The notes below the pieces were generated by a model. That model was not told the origin of the DNA. It saw only the letters and a program-made list of their open reading frames with translations, and searched no databases. A stretch of 64,000 nt of DNA, taken from Phyllostachys edulis (taxonomy: Eukaryota > Streptophyta > Magnoliopsida > Poales > Poaceae). This document shows positions 47,279 to 57,765 of the stretch, in pieces. The position numbers were made by a program, and so were the translations under genes. Location of the stretch: assembly GCA_036346405.1 (NCBI GenBank), contig CM070561.1:6884834-6948833 (forward strand), written 5' to 3'. Position 1 is the stretch's first letter, and each line of letters begins with the position of its first letter.

Positions 47279-49235
47279 CTTGTTTGTCTGATCATCTCGC
47301 TTCCTCGTCCTTGCATTCGGTCTCTTTTCCTTCTGGTGCAAATCCGAGTGAAGGGGTGATCATACGAGCAATGAACTACCTAACAATTCTTCTTTTGAGC
47401 CATTTGGGGTTGTATTGTTGTCTCAGGATACAAGAGTTTGGCATGGCACTGCTAATAAGCTATCACAGGAGCTATCTCATGTTGCATCGAGATTAGATGG
47501 AGAGTCTTCTTGCAGACGATCGATAATCTTTGTCGTGTCAAGCAGTTCGACAACGGTGCATGATGGCGCTGAGGGAGCAGTGATGTCTGGTGAAGCAGTA
47601 CTTACTCGACCACGAACTTGGCTGCAAAATAATGTCTGTGTTCCTAAGGTACGAACCGATGGTACAATACAATATGCTTACAGTAGTACATTAGAACCAA
47701 CATCACTTGATGAAGCCTTTGATGATCCACATTGGACACAAGCTATGGATGATGAGTATGCAGCCTTGATTAAAAACAAGATTTGGCATCTTGTTCCTCC
47801 GCGTACAGGGCACAATCTTATATATTGTAAATGGGTTTATAAGGTGAAACGACGGGTAGATGGAAGTATTGACAGATATAAAGCACTTTTTGTGACAAAG
47901 GGCTTTAAACAACGATACCGTATTGATTATGAAGATACCTTCAGTCCAGTTGTGAAAACCGGTACTATTCGTCTTGTTTTGTCTATTGTAGTATCCTGAG
48001 GTTGGAATCTGTGCCAGCTTGATATTCAGAATGCGTTCTTACATGATATTCTAGAAGAGGAGGTGTATATGAAATAGCCACCTCGTTACGAAGATAAACA
48101 ATGTCCAAGTTACATTTGTAAATTGGACAAAGCATTATATGATTTGAAACAGGCATCAAGAGCCTGGTACTCTAGATTGAGTTCCAAATTGCAGGAACTT
48201 GGTTTTGTGCCCTCTCGAGCAGATATATCGTTGTTTATATATAATCAAGGCGAAACAATGGTTTATATACTTATATATGTTGATGATATCATTGTTATCG
48301 GGTCTTCCAGTACTGCAATTACTGAATTGCTTAGAGATTTACAGTCGGAGTTTGCTTTGAAGGATCTTGGTGATCTACACTTTTTCCTGGGAATTGAAGT
48401 AAACAAGTTGTCTGATGGTTTAGCATTGTCACAGTCTAAATATATTTCAGATCTTTTTTGTCGAGTTAATATGACAAAGTGCAAACCAGTTGCAACACCT
48501 ATGACTGTAACAGAGAAGCTCTCAATATCTGATGGTGAGGCATTAAGTGCAGATGACACGTCTAGAAATGGAAGTATTGTAGGAACACTTCAATATCTCA
48601 CTCTGACTCGTCCAGATATAGCCTTCTCATCTAATAAGGTGTGTTAATTTTTGCATTCTCCGACAACAACACATTGGACGGCCGTTAAGAGAATCTTGAG
48701 ATATTTGAAACACACTGCTACAGTACACTTGCATATACATAAATCCAACACATCATTGGTGAGTGCGTTCTTTGATGCTGATTGGGCAGGATGTCCTGAT
48801 GATCGATGATCTACTGGAGATTTTGCAGTATTCTTTGGTTCAAATATCATATCATGGAGTGCAAGAAAGCAACATACGGTCTCAAGATCTAGTACAGAAG
48901 CTGAGTATAAAGCACTTGCTAATGCTACGACAGAGATTGTTTGGGTACAGTCCTTGCTTGGTGAGCTCAGCATATACCAAACAAGGATGGCATGTCTTTG
49001 GTGTGACAATTTAGGTGCTACATACTTGTCAACAAATCCACTCTTTCATGCCCAAACAAAACATATTAAAGTTGACTTTCATTTTGTCAGAGAACGCGTT
49101 GCACGCAAGGTACTTGATACACGATTCATTACATCTCAAGATCAAGTTGCGGATGGTTTCACCAAACCGCCGCTTGGTGTTAGGCCGTTAAAAAGTTTCA
49201 AACACAATCTCAACCTTGTAGAAGGTTTTGATTGA
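47279..49235 (+). pseudogene. Copia RT and RNase H (3' half of pol, P450-inserted element)
   Basis: Continues the polyprotein after LTR C: SDHLASSSLHSVSF, then RT (ALIKNKIWHLVPPRTGHNLI, YCKWVYKVKRRVDGSIDRYK, FTPVV-like FSPVVKTGTIRLVLSIV, a stop in EVYMK*PP near 48073, LDKALYDLKQASRAWYSRLS). The catalytic box ILIYVDDIIVIG (about 48270) is intact. RNase H follows: LRYLKHTATVHLHI, AFFDADWAGCPDDR* (stop at 48808), STEAEYKALANATTE, CDNLGATYLSTNP and QVADGFTKPP. The frame changes near 48000, 48645, 48760 and 48950. Ends just before the purine tract. Confidence 0.94.
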
Positions 49236-49242
49236 GGGGGAG

Positions 49243-49455
49243 TGTTAACCGATATGAATTTGTCTGTATATCGTATTCGTATCCTTATACGATTCTCTCT
49301 CTAATCTCCTTAGACAGCACGGTTATCAAACCGAGTCTAACTCTGTAAATCCTGTAGCTCATTCGACAACTCTGTTTGTCTATATAAAGCAATGTTGTGC
49401 GTGCGTTTGTGCCGTGCGAGCTATTCATCAATCAAGCTCTGTATTTTCTTTCACA
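49243..49455 (+). repeat. 3' LTR of the P450-inserted copia element (213 bp)
   Basis: TGTTAACCGATATGAATTTG ... TTTTCTTTCACA, preceded by TTGAGGGGGAG. Same ends as the 5' LTR, but with many substitutions and a small indel near the start. Confidence 0.93.
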
Positions 49456-50211
49456 CTGTCTTGGTGCTCCTGGAAGATGGTGTCTATGAACCCCCATCAT
49501 TTTCCGGCGCTCCCGCTTCATGAGGGCAGGGGCCCGACTGAGGAGCACCGCGATGCGCGAGGAGGGGAAGAGATCTGGCAAGCTCTGCGCCGGCAGGATC
49601 TTGAGTCTTCGCCCCAACAGAAGCAAGAAAGTTCCCCTGTCCCCGAACCTGCTGCTGATGATGGCGCGCACCGTCGAGTCGGCGACGTACGCCGATATCC
49701 TCTCGGTTAGGTTCACTACCTGCCCCGGCGGGGTCGACGCTACCAACTGGAGGAGACGGCCGACCTCCTCCCCGCGCACGGGTCTGAACGACCGGACGCG
49801 GCGGGAACTGAATAGCTCTAGGGGTGCAAATCTTGCGGAGCTACCTCCACCCATCGCCGTAGGGCGCAAACACGACGCCGTCGCAGTCGTCGCCGAGGAG
49901 GATCCTGCCCGTCCGTCTCATGGGCCGCGTCGCGAAGGCGAGGTCGCGGATCTTCATGATCTCGTGCGCGGCGTCCGCGGAGGAGGCGACGACGACCTGG
50001 AGCTCACCGAGCCGGAGCAGCATGAGCAGGCCATGGCGGCACGCGAGGTCCCGCATCGCTCGGTGCGGGAGCTTGGCCACCAGGTGATGGATGTGGCAGA
50101 CGACGGAGGGAGCCGGGCGTTGCCGCGCCGGCGCCGCGAACGGTTGAAGCAGATGAACGGGACGATGAACAGTAGAGGAAGGAGAAGCAAGTTGAGAGGA
50201 AGGTCGGCCAT

Positions 50212-50886
50212 GGTTTTGGCCTTCGATCTACCACGGTGTATTATAATCTGGTCAGGGTCAGATCTCACTCAATTATAATACTTTTTGGCATCTTTTCGAA
50301 GGCGGACCCGTGCGAACAGCGCGACGCGGAGGCGGACGAGCCTAGCTGCGCATGGGATTCGGCCCAGCGCGACGGGGCGGATGCGCGAGCGCACGCCGAG
50401 GCTGCAACTCGCAAGCAGCCCAAAAAAAAGAGGAAAAACGAGAGACCAGGAGCTCTCTGCCCCATGTCACGCGCGCCCAGGCTAAGCTGTTCGGTTATTT
50501 CAGGCCACCTAAACCTCCACCAACCATGCTGAAGAAGAGTTGTGACGAAGGCTGATGAGACTCATGTTTGCTTAACTACCATATCTAGCACTGCCCACAC
50601 CGCAAGGGTCAAACCAAACCCTGCACATGTAGTACACACACTCCCCGAGTCCCCATATCAAGCATGTCCACACAAGAAATCTGCAAGTTTTATCCATTGG
50701 CAAGCAGTGTCCTTCTAACTCACTCCATGGAGCATTCGAACTCTTGAGCTAGCAGGAAGTCATCACATCACCTACTGCCACTGCCCACTGCCTATATATA
50801 TACCTCTCTTACCTTACCTCTGCTTCTTGTATCAGTTCATGCTGTTGTTATAGCCAGTTGCTTGCCTTGGCACGGCTTTGAGAGGC
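50212..50886. promoter_or_regulatory. Head-to-head intergenic region between P450 pseudogene and GDSL gene
   Basis: 675 bp separate the two start codons. A TATA box for the GDSL gene (TATATATATA, 50793-50802) lies about 85 bp before its ATG. On the P450 side, two ATTATAAT motifs lie at 50240-50280. GC-rich sequence with chance open frames fills 50290-50500. Confidence 0.6.
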
Positions 50887-52593
50887 ATGGCTTCTGCGGC
50901 GGCGGCCATGGCCGTCGTGGTGCTCTGCGCGGCGGTGGCGGCAAGAGGGGAGGTCGTGGACGAGTTCGGTGCCGGGGCATCGTTCATCTTCGGCGACTCT
51001 CTGGTGGACGCCGGGAACAACAACTACATCCCCTCGCTGTCCAAGGCCAACATGAACCCGAACGGCATCGATTTCGCGGCATCCGGCGGGATGCCCACCG
51101 GAAGGTTCACCAACGGGAGGACCATCGCGGACATCATCGGTAAGGGGTTAAGCATTTCAGTGTCTTGTGAGTTGTGACCACCTGAAAAACTGAAGAATGA
51201 ACTCACAAAGTTGCTTTAATTTCATTCTTTCACTTCTGAAAAATCTGCACCCATGTATACTAATTTGTCTTGCAGTTGCTTACTTCACATTTCAGTGTAA
51301 ATAGCTGAACTCGTCTTCTGCCATTTCAGGAGAAATGTTGGGTCAAACAGACTACTCGCCGCCTTTTCTTGCTCCGAACACGACCGGCGGCGCGCTACTG
51401 AATGGCGTGAACTACGCATCGGGAGGTGCCGGAATACTGAACGGAACTGGAAGAGTTTTTGTGAGTCCATCCTTCCTCAATTTCTTCAGACATCGTGTCA
51501 AATATAGCTGATGTAAAAAGCTCATGTGATCTTTCCACTGTTTGTGAATTCAGATAAACAGGATTGGAATGGACCTGCAGGTGGACTACTTCAACATCAC
51601 AAGGAAGCAACTGGACAATCTATTAGGCAAGGCCAAAGCAATGGAGTTCCTGAAACGAAAGGCCATCTTCTCCATCACCATCGGGGCCAACGACTTCCTG
51701 AACAACTACCTCATGCCCGTCCTCTCCGCCGGGACGAGGGTCGCCGAGTCGCCCGACGGCTTCATCAACGACCTCATCATCCACCTCAGAGAACAGCTCA
51801 CGGTACGTAGCAACTTCACCTCTCACACACACAATGACACAAACATCCAGGTACTGATCACCATTTGAAACAGCATGTCGTGCCGGATTGATTCTGAACA
51901 GTCGTGTTTGTTCTTTGTGCACATTCTGAACAGTTGTATCAAACTTTTATTCCTACTTTAATGAACCTAGCAGCTCTCCTGCTAGTTGCTAAAAAAACAT
52001 TGTACTGTTGCAGAGGCTGTACACGCTGGATGCGAGGAAGTTCGTGGTGGCGAACGTCGGGCCGCTGGGCTGCATCCCGTATCAGAAGACGCTCAACCGC
52101 GTCGGCGAGAACGAGTGCGTCAGCCTGCCCAACCAGCTAGCCGCCAAGTACAACGGCCGGCTTAGGGACCTGCTGATCGAGCTCAACGGAAAGCTCCCCG
52201 GCGTCAAGTTCTGCCTGGCCAACGTCTACGACCTCGTCTTGGAGGTGATTACGAATTACCAGTCCTACGGTGAGTAGTGCACGCAGACACAAAAATTGTA
52301 CATGTCTGAAGGTGTGATTTCGATCAGTTCTGAAGAACAGATGGTGCTGTTCTTTCTTCTTTCTTGCAGGGTTTGAGACGGCGAGCATGGCGTGCTGCGG
52401 CAACGGGGGGCGGTACGCCGGCATCGTGCCGTGCGGACAGACGTCGAGCATGTGCGACGACCGGCGGAAACATGTGTTCTGGGACCCGTACCACCCCAGC
52501 GAGGCGGCCAACCTGGTGCTGGCCAAGTACATCGTCGACGGCGGCAGCAAGTACATATCTCCCATGAACCTGAGGAAGCTGCTCTCCCTCTAG
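50887..52593 (+). CDS. GDSL-type esterase/lipase, five exons, intact
   Basis: Exons 50887-51139, 51330-51460, 51554-51802, 52014-52269 and 52370-52593, all with GT-AG introns, give 370 residues, the usual size. Residues 1-21 form a signal peptide (MASAAAAMAVVVLCAAVAAR), so the enzyme is probably secreted or vacuolar. Block I FIFGDSLVDAGNNNY carries the nucleophile Ser38; block II is GVNYASGGAGI (110-120); block III GAND (172-175) supplies the oxyanion Asn174; block V DPYHP carries Asp335 and His338. Catalytic set complete. The family hydrolyses ester bonds of acyl lipids, cutin or other esters; the substrate cannot be told from sequence. The ATG was chosen because it is the first in frame and opens the signal peptide. 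It is the only gene here without disruption. A TATA box lies at 50793. Confidence 0.96.
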
Positions 52594-52833
52594 CTCAGGT
52601 TCCTCTTCCTGATGATCAGATCAGGTCGCCGGCGTGTTGAGCTTGCCTTTCGCGTGTAAATTGTGTCTGCCTGTCGAATTGTGACTTCTTTTTGGGATGC
52701 GAATTCGCGAAATTTGGCATGTCATTTGGAATGCATGTAATGTACGAGCCAATGACAAATTGCAGATACGATTTTTTTTGGTCATGCAGTTAGCATGATG
52801 AATTACTAGTCACGGTGTACTTTAGGAAACAAG
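52594..52833 (+). other. 3' flank of the GDSL gene
   Basis: Non-coding; no perfect AATAAA. GATACGATTTTTTTTGG near 52765 may be close to the transcript end. Confidence 0.4.
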
Positions 52834-52845
52834 TTACATTTACAT

Positions 52846-53430
52846 CCCCAGTGTTGGACGGCTGATCGGCTTCAACGTCATAGTCTTCAAAACCAAGGTG
52901 TGTGTGTGTGTTTTTGCCTTCACTCGCCGGAGACGATAGGACCATCTTCTTGTGGGTTGTGTGGTTACGATACAGATTTGGAGCCATTTCTTTTCGCGTT
53001 TGGGCCTAAGTCATTTCGTCCCGGTCGGTCAGGTAAGCATATCTGATTTCTGGACAACCAAGCATGCCAAGCTCCGAAGTAAGCATAAGAAGTGCCTTGA
53101 CTCTTGCATCATTTGGAAAGAACGGAATTACAGAATCTTCAACTAAGATCACACAAACTTTGACACTTTGTTACAATGTATTACTGATGAGTTAGTCAGC
53201 TGGCACATGGCGGAGCCCGTTGCTTGAAGGCGCTGCCGCTTCAAGAGTAATTCCTTTTTGTTTGGGGGTTGCTCCTCAATCGTTGTTTTTGTTTTCCTTC
53301 GTTTCTTCGTCTTAATCTTTCTCTTCTTCCTGTTTTGGCTACTCTTGATTTGGTTCTTGTAATTGGTGTGATCTCTGCTTAATGAAATGACGCAAATGAC
53401 GCGTAAAGTTTTTACATGTTCTTGAAAAAA
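52846..53430 (+). mobile_element. 5'-truncated LINE (about 585 bp) with 12-bp target duplication
   Basis: TTACATTTACAT stands at 52834-52845 and again at 53431-53442. Directly before the second copy is an A-rich tail (GAAAAAA). The 3' half encodes, on the plus strand, HKKCLDSCIIWKERNYRIFN (about 53080-53140) and DELVSWHMAEPVA, matching the conserved C-terminal end of plant LINE ORF2 (IWKERN motif). The 3' UTR ends CTTAATGAAATGACGC. All features fit target-primed reverse transcription with heavy 5' truncation. The (GT)n run at 52900 lies within it. Confidence 0.88.
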
Positions 53431-53638
53431 TTACATTTACATGCTCCCTAAGTGGATCGTGGACCTCTCCCCACCGTCTGATATAGATGCAGTCATACGG
53501 CCCATCAAGCCCGGCCGAATTTTCCAAATGCTGCGGACCCATTAATTAGACACACAGCCCAAATCAGGTCGACTACCTTCCTCCTCACAGACTTCCTCGG
53601 TTCCTCTCCTCCGGCCGCCGCACGGAGAAGAAGCCGCC

Positions 53639-53843
53639 ATGCAGGCCGCCGCCGCGCGCGCCCGCCGCCTCCTTACAACCCGGGCAGCCTCCGCCTTCCC
53701 CGGCATCCTGTCCGCCCCTCACCATGGGTGCGCAGCAGGCGCCGAGCTCATCCTCCTGCCACATCTCAGTGGCCTCCCCGCCTCGCCCTCCTCTCTGCAT
53801 CAGACCAGGGGCTTCTCCTCCTCCTACTCGTCCCACCAGCCCC
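53639..53843 (+). CDS. First exon of a nuclear gene with a mitochondrial-like presequence
   Basis: ATG at 53639 in a good context (GCCGCCATGC). The 68 codons are rich in Ala, Arg and Ser with no acid near the start (MQAAAARARRLLTTRAASAF ... RGFSSSYSSHQP), typical of a matrix-targeting presequence, ending RGFSSS, a usual cleavage context. The exon leaves at CCCC|GTGAGT in phase 1. A possible next exon with matching phase lies at 58997-59110. Between them is LTR D, and the copia element at 59316 cuts the gene again. I do not recognise the mature protein. Whether the locus still makes a full transcript is unclear. Confidence 0.55.
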
Positions 53844-54738
53844 GTGAGTTCTCTAACCTGGAATCCATCCGTTTTTCCATCTGCTTGTGGTGGTCCATCT
53901 GCTTGTGGTGGTCTCGGTGCGCTGCTTGCCTGTTTGCCCGACGCGGCATTTCATCGAGCTGGTGGTGGGTGCGCAGAGTGGCGTGCTAACCGTATGGTCT
54001 AGGGTTATCGTAACGTTCGGGTTTGGTTTTGCATCCAGACCCCTAGCTTACATAGTAAATAGCAGCGGGATGTAAATAAACCAAAAGGAAAGGACAGCCA
54101 CGAGCTTGCCACGAACAATTGACCAGGGCTGGGACCTAGTTATCATCCTTCTCCTCGTTTTCATAGCCAGATGCATATAACTATATAAGTATCCATACAC
54201 CGGGTCTTCTGCTTCGTAGACTGAATCAATATATTTGAGCGATGATGAGTACGCTCGGCAAGCTCTTACAGCAAATGTAGGTATATATATGCAAAGCTTA
54301 TCAAATGAGGTCAAAACCAAAGTTTTGTTTTTTTTGTAAGCAATTATTATCACAAGGTTCTATCCACCTACATCATCGCTACGACCAGTTTCTCGTTAAC
54401 ATGTCCCAATTCACATTTTATTAAAACTAACCAAGTGTAGCTTTCTGCACAATGCTTATAACCAGGGGCACGACTATTCAAATAGATTATACACTCTGCA
54501 GATGTAGTACAACTTTATCTACAAGATATGATCAACTCATAATGTTAGCCATGACACGCTTCCTCGGGCGTGCGACAGAGACAATCATACCAAGGCTTTT
54601 CCAATTCCCAGTCACGACACTAGACCTGCTCCGGCGGGGAACCACTCAACATTGGGTCAGTGACCGTTACGAGGCACCTCTAGAATGCTCCGTTACAGGA
54701 AACATTTTCAATGAGGACCTTCTGTTGTTAGGGAGTCA

Positions 54739-54740
<2 letters not shown>

Positions 54741-54794
<54 letters not shown>
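54741..54794. repeat. (AT)n microsatellite
   Basis: About 27 uninterrupted AT units within LTR D. Confidence 0.97.
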
Positions 54795-54799
<5 letters not shown>

Positions 54800-56278
54800 C
54801 CATTGTCTTGTGGGGTTTGTGCCGAAAACCGAGTAAAATAGTTGGCTAGCTCTATCCCATACTAGACTTATGGTTGCACTTAGCGCTTTAGAAATACAGC
54901 ACATGATTCGGTTCTTAATTGACTAGCGAGAGAGTCCACAAACCCAACTCTCGTGCATGCATGTGCACCGATCTCATACTAACCACTCACCCAATTCTCC
55001 ATCATTTTAAATAACATTTTCATGCAACCCACGTTACCACATTATGATTCCCAACATCCCCAAATTCTTGTAATGACAATCTTTGTGTCATATTCAATTC
55101 AATCACTAAGCAGTGTCTAAGTACAACTAATAGTCATTATTGTTTAACCAAGGGAAGATTTACTCATGTAATAATTAACCTAGGGTGACAAGGTATAAGG
55201 GGTTATCAACAATCAAGGAGGGGAATAATAATATCAACCTTTGGCATAACTAGGTATCAACCTTTAACATAGTTTTTCATATAATATCAAGCATGCAAGT
55301 AATACTTTGAAACAAAATACTTTACATTTGAAAAGTAGGTTCAACATGATCAATTGTAAGGACTTGCCTTGCTCAAGTATGGATATTGCTTGGTCTTGGT
55401 ATTGTCCTGAAGCAGCGGCGAAGTCTTCGGCGACGTTGGAATCTATTTAAGCGCAAAACGGCGATTTCGAATAAATGCTCATAACTCAAATAAAATTCAA
55501 ATGAACTCCAAAAATCATAATTTCGGTACTGATGGAAAGATCTTGAATTTAGATGAATTTAGAAACAAAAATCAAATCATTTGGATTTCAAATGAGGGAG
55601 AACGAGCTCTCCAAAGTTTGACTTGAGAGAAATTCTATAAAATCTGAAATTTCTGACAAGTGGGTCCAGTTGGATTTTTATTTTTATGTTTATTTTGTTG
55701 TTATTTAGAAAATCCTCTGTGACTAACCGATGGGGTCCACCGGGTTTTAATTTATTTTTATTTGTGAAAACCCAAGAGACTGACAGGTTGGACCGTGGTC
55801 CACATGGACTCGGTCCACTCGACGGCACACAGGGCCAAGGGGATCAACGGCTTAGTCTACTGACTAGGTCTACGGATGAATAACTTAAAGGTGGGGCCTG
55901 CATGTCAGACGCATACTAAACCTACGGTTTAATTAGGTTTCCTAACTACCAAGGGCCCACATATCATACAGACATTAGCTACTTAATTAGCATTAACTAA
56001 CTACCAGTTTAACTAACTATGGGGTCTACGTATCAACATCCACATCATCTTCTTCCTCCACGTGGGGGGGCAAAAGGCGCCATTCTTGTGGCTCTCTAGC
56101 TCGGTCTTGGTCAGTGAGGACTAGGCGCGGCCGCGACCAACAAAACAGGTGGTGGGGTCTACGATGATGCTAATGGCGGTGGCGGCATGGTGGGAGATGG
56201 ACCGAGGCGGCGACGCCACGGCGAGGTCGTCGGCAATGCTACTGTGCCCATTGGCACCTAGCGAGTGAGGCTAAAAAC

Positions 56279-56429
56279 CGATGTTCACTAAGGCGGGCGG
56301 CAGACCAGCGCCTAGCGCCTAATCGCAGATTAGGCGGGCCTAGGTGGGATAAATCGGCTAGACGGAAGGGTGTCACCTAGCGCCTAGGTGCTGCTTAAGC
56401 GGCCTAAGTGGCCGCCTTTTAGAACACTG
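56279..56429. mobile_element. hAT-type MITE (151 bp) with 8-bp target duplication
   Basis: Flanked by CTAAAAAC (56271-56278 and 56430-56437). Terminal inverted repeats are CGATGTTCACTAAGGCGG at the left and CAGTGTTCTAAAAGGCGG at the right (read inverted). The 8-bp duplication and CAGTG-type end mark the hAT superfamily. The interior is GC-rich with repeated GCGCCTAG-like palindromes and no coding sequence. Confidence 0.88.
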
Positions 56430-57765
56430 CTAAAAACTGAGAATTGGAGCTCGGGCAAAAGCATCTACGGGCTTAGGCGAACCTAAGGGTGTTCTCGGTG
56501 CTCCAAAGCGGCGGCACAGCTAGGTTTTCCATGGCAGTGGGCGGCGGCGCAATGTGATCAACGGTGCGGTCAAGCTATGACCATCTACGAGCTACATTGA
56601 CTAGCCTAGAGGGTTTGCAAGACGAAAAAGGCTACGGGAATGGAAGGGCTTACCGGAAAGTCAAGCGAGGAAGATCAGTGCGGCGGCGGTGTTGTGAGCT
56701 CCGGGCCGGCGATGGGGACGAAGGCTTGTCGGCGTCTCTGGTCCATGGAACGGAAAAAGGAGGTGCACATTTGAGAGAGGAGATCAAGGTGATCCAGATG
56801 TGCGGGTGATGAAGGTAAAATGGTAAATGCTCACCGGGCAAGGTGGCGACGCGGCGGACTATGGCGAGCTCCGCGGACGGCGACGGCTACTCTCTGCTCT
56901 GTGAGGAAACAAGCACAAAGGAGGTGGGCATGAGGAAGAGGGAGTTAAGGCGACCTCAACGCGTGAGATGATGAAGTCGGGGACTCACCCTGGCGGCCGA
57001 AATCCAACAGCAAAGCCGGCAGCGGGGGGAAGAAGGGGATTTCTTGACCACCAGAGGCGGAGAGGAGGGGAAAGTTGGGGAAATGGCAACGAGGCGGTTG
57101 GTGAACACGGTGACGTTCTCGGCCAGGGCTTAAATAGCACGGAGCAGTTGGGAGACGGTAATGGAAAACGTGGCATGGTGTGGGCACCTAAGCGGAGGGA
57201 ATGCAGGGTCTGGCATGAGGATGGGACGAGGTCGCGGCGTTGCGAGAGAGGGCGAGAAGCTCGAGGCAAGGCCACAATGCTCCAGCGGTGCCGACGCAAG
57301 ATCGCGCGAGGCGTCTGACGAATGGGCGGCGAAATGCGAAGCCGCCGCTAAAGAAGATGCATGAAGTGGCTCGACATGTGGGACCCACTTGTCAGGGAAC
57401 ACGGCAAGCTGGAGTTCTTTGTCATACAAGACGAGATGGGCCGCAGTAGGTGGTAGGGGTGCGAGGAAAGGGTAGGCCTACAAGGTGGATACTATCAGGG
57501 AAGAGAGATAAAAGGGTTTAAACTTTTTCACTTTTTGATTGGATTTCAGAGCTGAATTTGAATTTGAAATTCAAATTATGAGGAGATTTAACACATGATT
57601 AACTTGTAGATTTTTATACTTCCTGCTTGGAGCAAGGAATTTGATTTACCTTTTTGAAATACGAACCAAGTTTTTGGAAATTCTCAAAATGCAACAAAAG
57701 TTTTTGAAATATCATAAATTTCGTGCAAGTTTCAAAATATTCAAAATTTGGGATGTTACAATTAT

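Larger units (their letters stand above)
29832..49455 (+). mobile_element. Ty1-copia retrotransposon in P450 exon 1, split by LTR C and CACTA
   Basis: Short LTRs at 29832-30058 and 49243-49455 (TGTTAAC...CTTTCACA), a primer site TGGTATCAGATCC at 30059 and a purine tract TTGAGGGGGAG before the 3' LTR. Flanks are TTGTC (29827-29831) and CTGTC (49456-49460), a 5-bp target duplication with one C/T change. Taking out 32266-47278 rejoins the coding region in frame around SSKDISCLSDHLA. The LTRs differ at many sites by eye, so this is older than the LARD-like element. The ancestral length without the nested insertions is about 4.6 kb. Confidence 0.94.
24270..50211 (-). pseudogene. CYP71-type cytochrome P450 pseudogene split by three insertions
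   Basis: Minus strand, four surviving blocks. Exon 1a, 50211-49456: hydrophobic N-anchor (MADLPLNLLLLPLLFIVPF), LPHRAMRDLACRHG, LAFATRP, FAPYGDGWR followed by a TAG, then LFSSRRVRSFRPV, YVADSTVRAII. Exon 1b, 29831-29716: RATSDEEEDFLGVLLRIQ ... IKAVII, then GT. Intron: 29715-29681 plus 26523-26384. Exon 2a, 26383-26061: DIFGVSSETAMTLHWIMPEL (I-helix), EALRLHPP (ExxR helix), AWAIGRDPRH followed by TAG. Exon 2b, 24540 to about 24270: FVPERF, heme loop PFGIGRRICPRMAFGL, and ELDTTEALGVMTRRRS in another frame. The heme motif has Arg where the final conserved Gly is expected. The single intron after IKAVII is the conserved CYP71 position. Multiple frameshifts and two stops; certainly non-functional. 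The substrate cannot be inferred. Confidence 0.93.
54009..57760 (-). repeat. Long gypsy LTR D (about 3.75 kb), probably solo
   Basis: In minus orientation it starts TGTAACATCCC (57760) and runs to about GAACGTTACG (54009). It shares landmarks with LTR B in the same orientation: CTATTCAAATAGATT...ACACTCTGCA (54472) and GACTTGCCTTGCTCAAG...TGTCCTGAAGCAGC (55363-55418). Flanks GTTAT (54004-54008) and ATTAT (57761-57765) agree at four of five positions. It contains an (AT)n run, a hAT MITE and a GC-rich segment (56540-57470) with overlapping open frames on both strands, which I do not regard as genes. Confidence 0.75.

Noticed and set aside
49520..50278. 252-codon plus-strand open frame
   Set aside because: Antisense to the P450 exon 1, which gives clear P450 motifs on the minus strand.
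53877..53912. 18-bp tandem duplication CCATCTGCTTGTGGTGGT
   Set aside because: Just two units in the intron after the presequence exon; too minor to interpret.
56540..57450. GC-rich open frames in LTR D
   Set aside because: Both strands open, no domain, inside an LTR that matches LTR B in position.
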